DNA of 12,066 nt from an uncultured Bacteroidales bacterium (GTDB lineage Bacteria; Bacteroidota; Bacteroidia; Bacteroidales; P3), in the NCBI GenBank assembly GCA_905236405.1, contig CAJOQB010000069.1, positions 1-12,066 on the forward strand. Reading direction: 5' to 3'. The translations under genes and the position numbers were made by a program. Shown in pieces: positions 5,081 to 12,066 of this stretch (position 1 is its first letter; each line of letters opens with the position of its first letter). The notes under the pieces were generated by a model. That model was not told where the DNA came from and ran no database searches. It saw only the letters and a list, made by a program, of their open reading frames with translations.

Positions 5081-6550
5081 TTACTTCCCTTTCAATTTGA
5101 AAATAATGGGGAGGTTGTATTCTGTACGTATAAGTTTACCATTATTGTCCTTGGCAGGTATCCACCGAGGCATGGATTTCACCAAACGCACTGCCTCCTC
5201 TCCACACCCTGCTCCGATGTCACGCAAGAGACTGACATTGGAGATGCTGCCATCGGTCTCCACAGTAAACTGAACAAAGACTTTTCCTTCGATACCATAA
5301 TCGCGGGCCAACTCGGGGTATTGTAGATTGTCTTTGATGTATTGCTCCAACGCCGATACACCGCCAGGAAATTCAGGATCAAAGAAAATAGGGTCGATAC
5401 TCAGAATTGTATCTTCGATGACTTCGACACCGTCATCATACATCAACATATCCTCGTCGTAGTTATAGTCATCCTCGACAATCTCCAAATCCACAGGCTT
5501 CTCTATGATTCTTAGCAGGCCCACATCGCCTTTCCATACCGTGTTGCCTTTGGTGTCAATATAAGCCCATTTGCCTTCATGATACACTCTTGCCAAACCA
5601 CCCACGAAAGCAGTGGCATAGTTGTATTGCGGAGCAATGACCATCTTCCCTTCACGATTGGCATAGCCATAGGCAAAAAGATTGGAGGAAATCTCTTTCA
5701 CCACTGGTATCAACCCATTGGACAACTTGCGTTCCGAATAGAAAGGAAGCATGAGGTCACGGTCGAAAGAGGTGACAACCTTTCCCTCTTTGTCAATCAA
5801 ATAAGTTCCACTCTTTGTCCGAGCATAAGCAAGACCTTCGGAGAACGATGCTGCTTGGATGTATATCGGGTCTATTACCCAATTGCCTTTTGCATCGATA
5901 TAGCCGAAACGATAGGTGGCTGCAAATTTGACACCGTCGATGACCTCGGGGTCATCTCCCACACGTGCCTTGACGCAAGCCAATCCCTCTGAGAAGCTCC
6001 ACGCCTCGATGAAACGTGGTTCTATCACATAGCGTCCTTTCTGATCGATATATCCCATCAGGCTGCTTCCCTTCGGCATGGCTGGAGCAAGCCCCTGATT
6101 GAAGTCTTTGGCATAGTCCATCTCTGGCATGGTGACCCGTTGGCCACTCCTATTGATGAAATAACATGTACCGTCCTCCTTCTGTATGCAAGCCATACCC
6201 TCCTTGAAGGGACCCATATCGCGAACCGATGCTTCGTCGAGGGTGATGACCTGTTGACCTTTGGTATTGATATAACCATACTGGCCATCACGATTGAGTA
6301 CGGCTGCCAACCCCTCCGAAAAGAGGGGATACATCACTCCCACAGCGTAATACTGTGGTTTGATGACCGGTTTGCCTTTGTTGTCCATGAAGCCAAAAAG
6401 CATCCTGTTGTTGGATTCCAGTTCAGCGTAAGCATAAAACTGGGGATATGTCTGCTTTTTGTTCTGTGCACCCAGTCGTGACCCACTCAGCGACAGCACC
6501 AACAACATGCAGCAAAAAACGAAACTCTGTTTGTGAAAGATTCTGACCAT
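5081..6550 (-). CDS. Exported WG-repeat protein with C-terminal TonB domain
   Basis: This is a 489-residue protein from the ATG at 6550. The frame is open to another ATG at 6616, but that start would sit only about six bases after the expected transcription start. Starting at 6550 places a clear signal peptide first (hydrophobic FVFCCMLLVLSLSG, likely cleaved after LGA), so I use it. Residues about 50-345 hold six or more WG-type repeats of the pattern GYIDxKGxxVIxPxYxxAxxFSEGLA, for example near 166-191 and 216-241. An acidic Asp/Glu/Tyr-rich linker (about 355-390) leads to a TonB C-terminal domain (about 395-488) with FPGGVSALEQYIKDNLQYP and GKVFVQFTVETDGSISN. TonB domains in stand-alone Bacteroidetes proteins often act as envelope protein-interaction modules. 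The gene is lower in G+C than its neighbours and stands alone. Partner and role are unknown. Confidence 0.85.
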   Translation of the reverse strand: MVRIFHKQSFVFCCMLLVLSLSGSRLGAQNKKQTYPQFYAYAELESNNRMLFGFMDNKGKPVIKPQYYAVGVMYPLFSEGLAAVLNRDGQYGYINTKGQQVITLDEASVRDMGPFKEGMACIQKEDGTCYFINRSGQRVTMPEMDYAKDFNQGLAPAMPKGSSLMGYIDQKGRYVIEPRFIEAWSFSEGLACVKARVGDDPEVIDGVKFAATYRFGYIDAKGNWVIDPIYIQAASFSEGLAYARTKSGTYLIDKEGKVVTSFDRDLMLPFYSERKLSNGLIPVVKEISSNLFAYGYANREGKMVIAPQYNYATAFVGGLARVYHEGKWAYIDTKGNTVWKGDVGLLRIIEKPVDLEIVEDDYNYDEDMLMYDDGVEVIEDTILSIDPIFFDPEFPGGVSALEQYIKDNLQYPELARDYGIEGKVFVQFTVETDGSISNVSLLRDIGAGCGEEAVRLVKSMPRWIPAKDNNGKLIRTEYNLPIIFKLKGK

Positions 6551-6628
6551 AACATTCAATATTATCTTGTTTTTAATTATTGAAACCACGACAAAACAGC
6601 GTGGCAAAGAATGCATCTAATGCGACTG

Positions 6629-6636
6629 CAAAAATA
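6629..6636 (-). promoter_or_regulatory. -7 promoter box for the WG-repeat/TonB gene
   Basis: The minus strand reads TATTTTTG, matching TAnnTTTG. Transcription would start near 6622, leaving a leader of about 72 nt before the ATG at 6550. No good TTTG is found at the -33 spacing. The remaining bases up to 6731 are A/T-rich and should hold the promoter of the sppA run, but I found no convincing plus-strand box. Confidence 0.5.
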
Positions 6637-6731
6637 CAAATAATTATCATACTTCATCATTTTTCTGTTTTCAACAAAATATTCTCGTAGGGATTGCGTT
6701 AAATAAAGCATTACATTAATAATAATACAAA

Positions 6732-8573
6732 ATGGAGGATTCTCAATACAACAATCAGAACTATCGCCACAAAGAGCCTCTCGGCTTCGGCAAGACGATG
6801 TTGGCCTCGGCTGTGGGTGTTATCATCGCCGGTGCCATCCTTAGCTTTATCGGATTTATCATCATGATAGCCATGATGGTGTCGATGCTGAACAGCGTCA
6901 AGAGCACCGACTCGGTAATCGTCAAGAACGACACTTTCTTGAAGCTGAACCTGAGCGGCAACATCCGTGAAGCTGCCGCATCGGAGATAGAGACGGTCTT
7001 CGCCGAAGTCACCCCGTTGAGCGTGGAGGAGATTCTCACTGCTCTCAACTCAGCCAAAGGCGATGAGCGTATCAAAGGCTTGTATGTCAAAGTGGAGTCG
7101 AGCGACATCTCGTGGGGTATCGCAGAAGAGTTGCGACAAGCCATCGACGATTTCCAAAGCAGCGGCAAGCCCGTCCTTTTCTACGGTGAAAGCTATTCGC
7201 AACCCGAATACTATCTGGCGTCTGTCTGCGACAACGTGTGTCTCCACCCTGCCGGTATCGTCGACTTCCGTGGCATCGGTGCCCAACCCATGTTCTACAA
7301 AGACCTCTTTGACAAACTGGGAGTGCACGTGGATCTGATTCGTCCCGCCAGCTGCGACTACAAGACGGCTGGAGAGACCTACACCATGAACCACATGAGT
7401 GCCGCCAACCGTGAACAGATACGTGTCTACATTCGCAGTATCTGGGACCATGTCTCCAACAACATCGCCCAAAGCCGCCACCTGAGCCTCGATGCTGTCA
7501 ACCATGCTGCCGACAACTTGACCGCCTGCATGGCCGAAGGTGCCAAGCAAGAGGGTTTGGTGGACCGACTCTGCTTTGAGAACGATGTCAAAGAACTAAT
7601 GGACAACGAATACAATCGCAAGAACACCCTCAGTGTTGCCAAATATGCCAAGAACTGCCACCAAGAAGGCACCGACCAGATTGCCATCATCTACGCCGAG
7701 GGCAACGTGATGTCGGGCAAAGGCCAAGGTTACGGCACGGGCGTTTATGGCGACGCTATCGCTTCGGCCTTGGACAAAGCCGCCAAGAACGACAAAGTGA
7801 AGGCTATCGTGCTTCGCGTCAACTCGCCAGGCGGTGCTGCCACTGCCTCGGAGGTGATGACCGATGCCGTGATACGTGCCAAGAAGAAGAAACCTGTCAT
7901 CATTTCGATGAGCGACTTGGCTGCTTCAGCTGGGTACGAGATGTCGTGTATGGCCACCAAGATTGTGGCACAACCCACCACCATCACCGGCAGCATCGGC
8001 GTGTTCGGCACCTTCCCCGAAGTCGGGACGTTGCTGAGCAAGAAACTGGGCATAACCTTCGACACGGTACAAACCAACGCCAACAGCACAGGAATGAGTT
8101 TGGTGCGTCCCCTCTCGCCTGCCGCCCGTGCTTTGATGCAAAAGAATGTGGATGACTTCTATGTCACCTTCACCTCCCGTGTGGCCGAAGGACGCCATTT
8201 GGACAAGTCGTTTGTCGATAGTATCGCCCGTGGCCGCGTATGGACAGGTCGCGACGCCTTGCAGTTGGGACTGGTGGACACGCTGGGCGGTTTGCCTTTG
8301 GCCATCGCTATTGCAGCCGACGAGGCAGGGCTCACCAATTACCGCACTGTCCGTTATCCTGCACAGAAGGATATCATGTCACAGTTATCCCAAATACTCA
8401 ACGGCAACGATGATGCTGAAGAACACATATCACTCTTTGGGCTTCTTATTGGAAAGAGACATCTGCCACAGAAATCCAACGATATCGAGAGCCGCATCCG
8501 CCGCGATTTGGAGACACTAAGCAAAGAGCCTTCCGTACAGGCACGTCTCCCATACTATCTAATCTGCGAATAA
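6732..8573 (+). CDS. sppA: Signal peptide peptidase SppA, 67K type
   Basis: This 613-residue inner-membrane serine protease degrades cleaved signal peptides and is near the normal size of the long, two-domain SppA form. One membrane span is seen at about residues 23-50 after a short polar tail. The N-terminal half (about 60-300) supplies the general-base lysine, Lys211 in CDYKTAGET. The C-terminal half (about 315-540) supplies the nucleophile, Ser399 in SDLAASAGYEMS. Other family landmarks are LRVNSPGGAA (361-370), TGSIGVFG (419-426), FTSRVAEGR (480-488) and GRVWTGRDALQLGLVD (501-516). Two active-site loops differ from the usual form: AASAGY replaces AASGGY, and YKTAGET replaces YKSAVEP. The dyad itself is intact. 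The start is preceded by an A-rich leader. It is the first gene of a five-gene run, 12 bases before the SUMF1-fold gene. Confidence 0.95.
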   Translation: MEDSQYNNQNYRHKEPLGFGKTMLASAVGVIIAGAILSFIGFIIMIAMMVSMLNSVKSTDSVIVKNDTFLKLNLSGNIREAAASEIETVFAEVTPLSVEEILTALNSAKGDERIKGLYVKVESSDISWGIAEELRQAIDDFQSSGKPVLFYGESYSQPEYYLASVCDNVCLHPAGIVDFRGIGAQPMFYKDLFDKLGVHVDLIRPASCDYKTAGETYTMNHMSAANREQIRVYIRSIWDHVSNNIAQSRHLSLDAVNHAADNLTACMAEGAKQEGLVDRLCFENDVKELMDNEYNRKNTLSVAKYAKNCHQEGTDQIAIIYAEGNVMSGKGQGYGTGVYGDAIASALDKAAKNDKVKAIVLRVNSPGGAATASEVMTDAVIRAKKKKPVIISMSDLAASAGYEMSCMATKIVAQPTTITGSIGVFGTFPEVGTLLSKKLGITFDTVQTNANSTGMSLVRPLSPAARALMQKNVDDFYVTFTSRVAEGRHLDKSFVDSIARGRVWTGRDALQLGLVDTLGGLPLAIAIAADEAGLTNYRTVRYPAQKDIMSQLSQILNGNDDAEEHISLFGLLIGKRHLPQKSNDIESRIRRDLETLSKEPSVQARLPYYLICE

Positions 8574-8585
8574 AAAACCATCCAA

Positions 8586-9344
8586 ATGAGAAGACACCTC
8601 CCTGCCCTATTCTTGTCCACACTGCTGCCACTGCTTGGCATGGCACAGTGGAGCGACTATGAACTCGACACCACCTTATGGGGCGGTGGGCTTCCCTATG
8701 GACTGACCGAAGGGTTCAATTTGCCGAGCGAGACCAATATCTCCGAGCCTGCTTTTATTCTCACCTTCATTCCTACCGATACAGCTGTCGTAGCCGACGA
8801 TGGCAAGTGGCTCACCTTCGATGGCTTTTGGATGATGACCACCGAAGTAACCCGATATCTATGGAAGACTGTAATGGGGAACAATGCTTTTGCCGAAGAC
8901 GACAAACTTCCCGTCAACAATGTGTCCCCCGCCGAAGTGAACCTGTTTGTCCAGCGACTTGACTCGATGATGGGGATGCTGTTTCGTCTGCCCACCCTTG
9001 AGGAATGGGTTTTTGCCATGCAAGGAGGCCATCGCAGCGAAGGCTATCGATTCAGCGGCAGCAACAACGCCAACTTTGTCGCTTGGTGGAGACAGAACGC
9101 CAAAAGTCCCCACACAGTGGCACAACGGCTCCCCAACGAGGCAGAGCTGTATGACATGACGGGCAATGTGGCAGAAATAGTGGTCATGCCTAACGGCGAA
9201 ATACGAGCCTTGGGCGGACACTATGCCAGCGACGAGACAGAGCTGACAGACATACAAACGGGAATATCCGCCGACAAGGCCGACCCACGCATCGGCTTTC
9301 GTTTGGTATGCACCACACAACGTACAATGAATTCAATAAGATAA
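8586..9344 (+). CDS. Secreted SUMF1/FGE-sulfatase-fold protein, probably non-catalytic
   Basis: This 252-residue protein has a signal peptide (MRRHLPALFLSTLLPLLGMA, likely cleaved before QW) followed by one SUMF1-type domain. Landmarks are FWMMTTEVTRYLW (81-93), PVNNVSPAEV (109-118), FRLPTLEEWVFAMQGG (133-148), YRFSGSNN (154-161), LYDMTGNVAEIV (188-199) and IGFRLV (236-241). True formylglycine-generating enzymes use a pair of cysteines in the C-terminal part. Here the only cysteine is Cys242, in the last strand, so sulfatase activation is unlikely. The fold is also used in Bacteroidetes gliding/secretion proteins (GldK/GldJ) and other envelope proteins. Its position 12 bases after sppA and 25 before the amidase gene suggests shared transcription. 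Its ligand or partner cannot be told. Confidence 0.8.
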   Translation: MRRHLPALFLSTLLPLLGMAQWSDYELDTTLWGGGLPYGLTEGFNLPSETNISEPAFILTFIPTDTAVVADDGKWLTFDGFWMMTTEVTRYLWKTVMGNNAFAEDDKLPVNNVSPAEVNLFVQRLDSMMGMLFRLPTLEEWVFAMQGGHRSEGYRFSGSNNANFVAWWRQNAKSPHTVAQRLPNEAELYDMTGNVAEIVVMPNGEIRALGGHYASDETELTDIQTGISADKADPRIGFRLVCTTQRTMNSIR

Positions 9345-9369
9345 CACAACACCTACAATCAATACATCC

Positions 9370-10245
9370 ATGCAAGAACGAAAAGTAAAGGTAGGCATAG
9401 CACAGATGATGTGCGGTGCCGACAAAGCAGCCAATATCGAACGATACACCCAGAAGGTACGCCAACTGGCCAGCGAGGGAGCACAGATTATCTGTCTGCA
9501 AGAGCTCTTCGCCTCGCTTTATTTCTGTGACACGGAAGACTACCACAACTTTGCATATGCCGAAGCAATCCCCGACGGTCCCACCACTCAGCATTTCATG
9601 GCATTGGCCAAAGAGTTGGGTGTGGTGCTGGTATGCTCGATGTTCGAGAAAAGAGCCGAAGGACTGTACCACAACACGACAGCTGTCATCGACGCCGACG
9701 GAAGCTATCTGGGCAAGTACCGCAAGATGCACATCCCCGACGACCCAGGCTACTATGAGAAGTTCTATTTCACCCCAGGTGATTTAGGCTACCGTGTCTT
9801 CAAGACCAAGTTCGCACGCATCGGTGTGTTGATTTGCTGGGACCAGTGGTATCCCGAAGCCTCGCGTATCACCGCTCTGATGGGTGCCGAGATTCTCTTC
9901 TACCCCACCGCTATCGGCTGGGCCATCGACCAAGACGAAGCCACCAACGACGAACAATATCAAGCATGGCAGACCATACAACGCAGCCATGCTGTGGCCA
10001 ACGGTGTGCCCGTGGTGTCGGTCAACCGCACCGGACGCGAAGGCGACATGCAGTTCTGGGGCGGCTCGTTTGTCACCAATGCCTTTGGCAGGGTATTGTG
10101 GCAGGCTCCCCATTTGGAAGAGGCACACTATGTGCAGGAACTCGACCTTTGCGACAGCGACCGCTACCGTCGCCATTGGCCTTATCTTCGCGACCGTCGC
10201 ATAGATAGTTACAGTCCCATCACCAAACGATACATTGACGAGTGA
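9370..10245 (+). CDS. aguB: N-carbamoylputrescine amidase (nitrilase superfamily)
   Basis: This 291-residue cytoplasmic enzyme would hydrolyse N-carbamoylputrescine to putrescine, ammonia and CO2, the last step of the agmatine route to polyamines. The nitrilase catalytic triad is complete: Glu45 in CLQELF, Lys119 in KYRKMHIPDD, and Cys156 in VLICWDQWYPE. The segment HIPDDPGYYEKFYFTPGD (121-138) is characteristic of the AguB branch, which makes this assignment firmer than a generic carbon-nitrogen hydrolase. Length is normal. Its usual partner, agmatine deiminase (aguA), is not within the window. The stop codon overlaps the start of the HD-domain gene (TGATG), indicating translational coupling. 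Confidence 0.9.
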   Translation: MQERKVKVGIAQMMCGADKAANIERYTQKVRQLASEGAQIICLQELFASLYFCDTEDYHNFAYAEAIPDGPTTQHFMALAKELGVVLVCSMFEKRAEGLYHNTTAVIDADGSYLGKYRKMHIPDDPGYYEKFYFTPGDLGYRVFKTKFARIGVLICWDQWYPEASRITALMGAEILFYPTAIGWAIDQDEATNDEQYQAWQTIQRSHAVANGVPVVSVNRTGREGDMQFWGGSFVTNAFGRVLWQAPHLEEAHYVQELDLCDSDRYRRHWPYLRDRRIDSYSPITKRYIDE

Positions 10246-11480
10246 TGACCACCAACAAAAGAAAAATTATCAACGACCCCGTACACGGGTTCCTGACTAT
10301 CGAAGATGACATCATCTACGACATCATCTCCCATCCCTATTTCCAACGACAGCGACATATCATGCAACTGGGGTTTTCCTATCTTGTCTATCCTGGCACG
10401 GAGCATAGCCGGTTTGCACACATGTTGGGGGCGTTGAACCTGATGGGTAGAGCATTGGATGTGCTGAAGGTGAAAGGGGTGGACATCACGCCCGACGAGG
10501 CATTAGGTGTCAAAATTGCCATCCTGCTGCACGACATCGGGCACGGACCGTTCAGCCATACATCGGAATGTGTACTGGCCGACGTCCATCACGAGACGCT
10601 TACCCGAATGTTCATGCAACGGCTCAACGACCAAATGGATGGACAATTGACCACTGCCATCCAAATTTTCAACGACACCTACCCCAAACGATTCCTCCAC
10701 CAGTTGGTGTCGTCACAACTCGATATGGACCGACTCGACTACCTGAACCGCGACAGCTTCTTTGCCGGTGTAAGCGAAGGTATTGTCGGAACCGACCGAA
10801 TCATCAACATGCTCAATGTAGACCACGACGAGTTGGTGGTCGACGAGAAAGGCATCTACTCCATCGAGAAGTTTATCATCTCCCGTCGACTGATGTATTG
10901 GCAGGTCTATCTGCACAAGACGGTGGTGGCCGCCGACGTGTTGCTGCTCTCCATCTTGCGACGTGCCAAAGAACTGCTATCGGCAGGTGAACGATTGGAA
11001 GGTTCGAACGAACTGCTTCTTTTCCTATCGCACAACTACAAGGAATCCGACTTCGAACAAAACTCAGAATTGCTGGATGCCTACGCCCTGATGGACGACA
11101 ACGATGTGATGTCGGCAGTCAAGGCTTGGATGCTGCACAGCAACGACTTCATCCTTCGGACTCTTTGCGAACACCTTGTCAACCGCAAACTGTCACATCT
11201 CCGCATTGCCAACCACCCCTTTGGTGCCGACACCGTCGAGGAATTGCACCACAAAGCCACAGTACTTTACAACCTGAAACCCAGTGAAAGCACCTACTTT
11301 GTCACCACTGGTGTGCTGGAGAACCATGCTTACAACTTCAATGACCAAGAAATCATCGTCAAATTCAAAGACGGACGCTGTTTGGACATCAGCGAGGCTT
11401 CCGACCAACTGGATCGCCGTTTCCTTGAAAAGACGGTGACAAAATATTATGTCTATTATCCAAGAGAATACAAATCATGA
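10245..11480 (+). CDS. HD-domain phosphohydrolase, dGTPase/SAMHD1-like
   Basis: This 411-residue protein belongs to the HD superfamily group that includes SAMHD1 and YwfO-type nucleotide triphosphohydrolases. The N-terminal NDPVHGFLTI (10-19) is typical of the group. The predicted metal ligands are present: His59 in SRFAHMLG, His96-Asp97 in LLHDIGHGPFSH, and an aspartate in QLDMDRLDYL (Asp160 or Asp162). Cytoplasmic dNTP or other nucleotide hydrolysis is the likely chemistry, but the substrate is not shown. I start at the ATG at 10245, which shares one base with the aguB stop. A GTG one codon earlier (10242) is in frame and would add one residue. The 3' end overlaps the next gene by four bases (ATGA), so it is firmly within the run. 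Confidence 0.85.
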   Translation: MTTNKRKIINDPVHGFLTIEDDIIYDIISHPYFQRQRHIMQLGFSYLVYPGTEHSRFAHMLGALNLMGRALDVLKVKGVDITPDEALGVKIAILLHDIGHGPFSHTSECVLADVHHETLTRMFMQRLNDQMDGQLTTAIQIFNDTYPKRFLHQLVSSQLDMDRLDYLNRDSFFAGVSEGIVGTDRIINMLNVDHDELVVDEKGIYSIEKFIISRRLMYWQVYLHKTVVAADVLLLSILRRAKELLSAGERLEGSNELLLFLSHNYKESDFEQNSELLDAYALMDDNDVMSAVKAWMLHSNDFILRTLCEHLVNRKLSHLRIANHPFGADTVEELHHKATVLYNLKPSESTYFVTTGVLENHAYNFNDQEIIVKFKDGRCLDISEASDQLDRRFLEKTVTKYYVYYPREYKS

Positions 11481-12066
11481 AAGCACACTTCATCGCCATT
11501 GGCGGCAGTGCCATGCACAACCTCGCCATCGCCCTTCATCTGAAAGGATACCAAGTCACCGGTTCGGATGACGAAATCTTTGATCCCGCACGCACACGGC
11601 TGCAACGCTATGGGCTTTTGCCACCAACCATCGGATGGGACCCTGCTCGCATCACACCCGACCTCGACGCAGTAGTGCTGGGCATGCATGCCCGCAAAGA
11701 CAACCCCGAGCTACTACGAGCACAGGAGTTGGGACTAAAGATATACTCCTATCCTGAATATCTCTACGAACAGTCGAAAGACAAGACCCGTGTGGTGATT
11801 GGCGGCAGCCACGGAAAGACCACCACCACAGCCATGATTTTGCATGTGCTGCAACGGGTCGGCATCGATGCCGACTATATGGTGGGGGCACAATTGGAAG
11901 GCTTCGAGGTGATGGTGAAACTGAGCCAAGAAGCCAAAGTGATGGTCATCGAAGGCGACGAGTATCTTACCTCGCCCATCGACCCCCGGCCCAAGTTCCA
12001 TCTCTACCGTCCCAACATCGCTATCATGACAGGCATCGAGTGGGACCACATCAATGTCTTCCCCAC
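11477..12066 (+). CDS. mpl: Mur ligase Mpl (muropeptide ligase), 5' part
   Basis: The first 196 codons of a Mur-family ligase are present; the gene runs off the window. Mpl joins recycled L-Ala-gamma-D-Glu-meso-Dap to UDP-MurNAc, returning wall peptide to synthesis in the cytoplasm. Visible parts are the Rossmann-type N-terminal domain with HFIAIGGSAMHNLA (4-17) and GSDDEIFDP (29-37), the ATP-binding P-loop GGSHGKTTTT (109-118), VIEGDEY with its metal-linked Glu, and GIEWDHINVFP at the edge. GSAMHNLA in place of the GIGMSGLA of MurC, and the EGDEY form, support Mpl over MurC; Bacteroidetes annotations often say peptidoglycan synthetase. The ATG overlaps the preceding stop by four bases (ATGA). 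The C-terminal ligase domain is outside the window, so integrity cannot be judged. Confidence 0.88.
   Translation, partial: MKAHFIAIGGSAMHNLAIALHLKGYQVTGSDDEIFDPARTRLQRYGLLPPTIGWDPARITPDLDAVVLGMHARKDNPELLRAQELGLKIYSYPEYLYEQSKDKTRVVIGGSHGKTTTTAMILHVLQRVGIDADYMVGAQLEGFEVMVKLSQEAKVMVIEGDEYLTSPIDPRPKFHLYRPNIAIMTGIEWDHINVFP

Noticed and set aside
6551..6616. Upstream ATG at 6616 as the start of the WG-repeat protein
   Set aside because: It would place 22 residues before the signal peptide and sit almost on the predicted transcription start. The ATG at 6550 fits better.

Overview
The window looks like chromosomal DNA from a member of the Bacteroidetes, most likely Bacteroidales. The evidence is the gene content (a DUF4293 protein, a DoxX/MauE-type BT_3928-like protein, a DUF1599 protein, folP directly followed by cdaA, a Bacteroidetes-type Mpl ligase), Bacteroidetes-type promoter boxes (TAnnTTTG at -7), A/T-rich translation starts mostly without Shine-Dalgarno sequences, and a tRNA gene without an encoded CCA. 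Coding density is high and G+C is roughly 50-57% in most genes. No mobile element, CRISPR array, integrase or phage gene was seen. I read it as largely ordinary core chromosome, with a few uncharacterised envelope genes of possible interest.

Layout. (1) 1-577, plus strand: the 3' end of a GatB/YqeY-domain gene, then a hotdog-fold thioesterase whose start sits three bases after a C10 run. (2) 604-784: a bidirectional terminator, then a minus-strand tRNA-Pro(GGG) with its own promoter. (3) 936-2656, minus strand: folP and cdaA, 4 bases apart, with a promoter in the divergent gap and a hairpin terminator after cdaA. (4) 2761-5050, plus strand: three closely spaced genes, a DUF1599 protein built from two tandem copies of one domain, a DoxX/MauE membrane protein with a thioredoxin-like tail, and a DUF4293 membrane protein. 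(5) 5081-6550, minus strand: a lone, more A+T-rich gene for an exported WG-repeat protein with a C-terminal TonB domain. (6) 6732 to the window edge, plus strand: a tight five-gene run of sppA, a secreted SUMF1-fold protein, an N-carbamoylputrescine amidase, an HD-domain phosphohydrolase and mpl (cut by the edge). The last three overlap at their stop/start codons.

How the genes fit together. folP makes dihydropteroate for folate. cdaA makes cyclic di-AMP, which in other bacteria is tied to wall and osmotic homeostasis. The sppA to mpl run mixes membrane proteolysis, polyamine synthesis, nucleotide hydrolysis and muropeptide recycling. The overlaps suggest one transcript, not one pathway. The membrane genes of block 4 and the WG-TonB protein act at or beyond the inner membrane and have no established function. 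The best candidates for new biology are the DUF1599/DoxX-MauE/DUF4293 trio, the WG-TonB protein, and the SppA-SUMF1 pair. Two homopolymer runs (C10 before the thioesterase, A9 inside folP) are worth checking for slippage.
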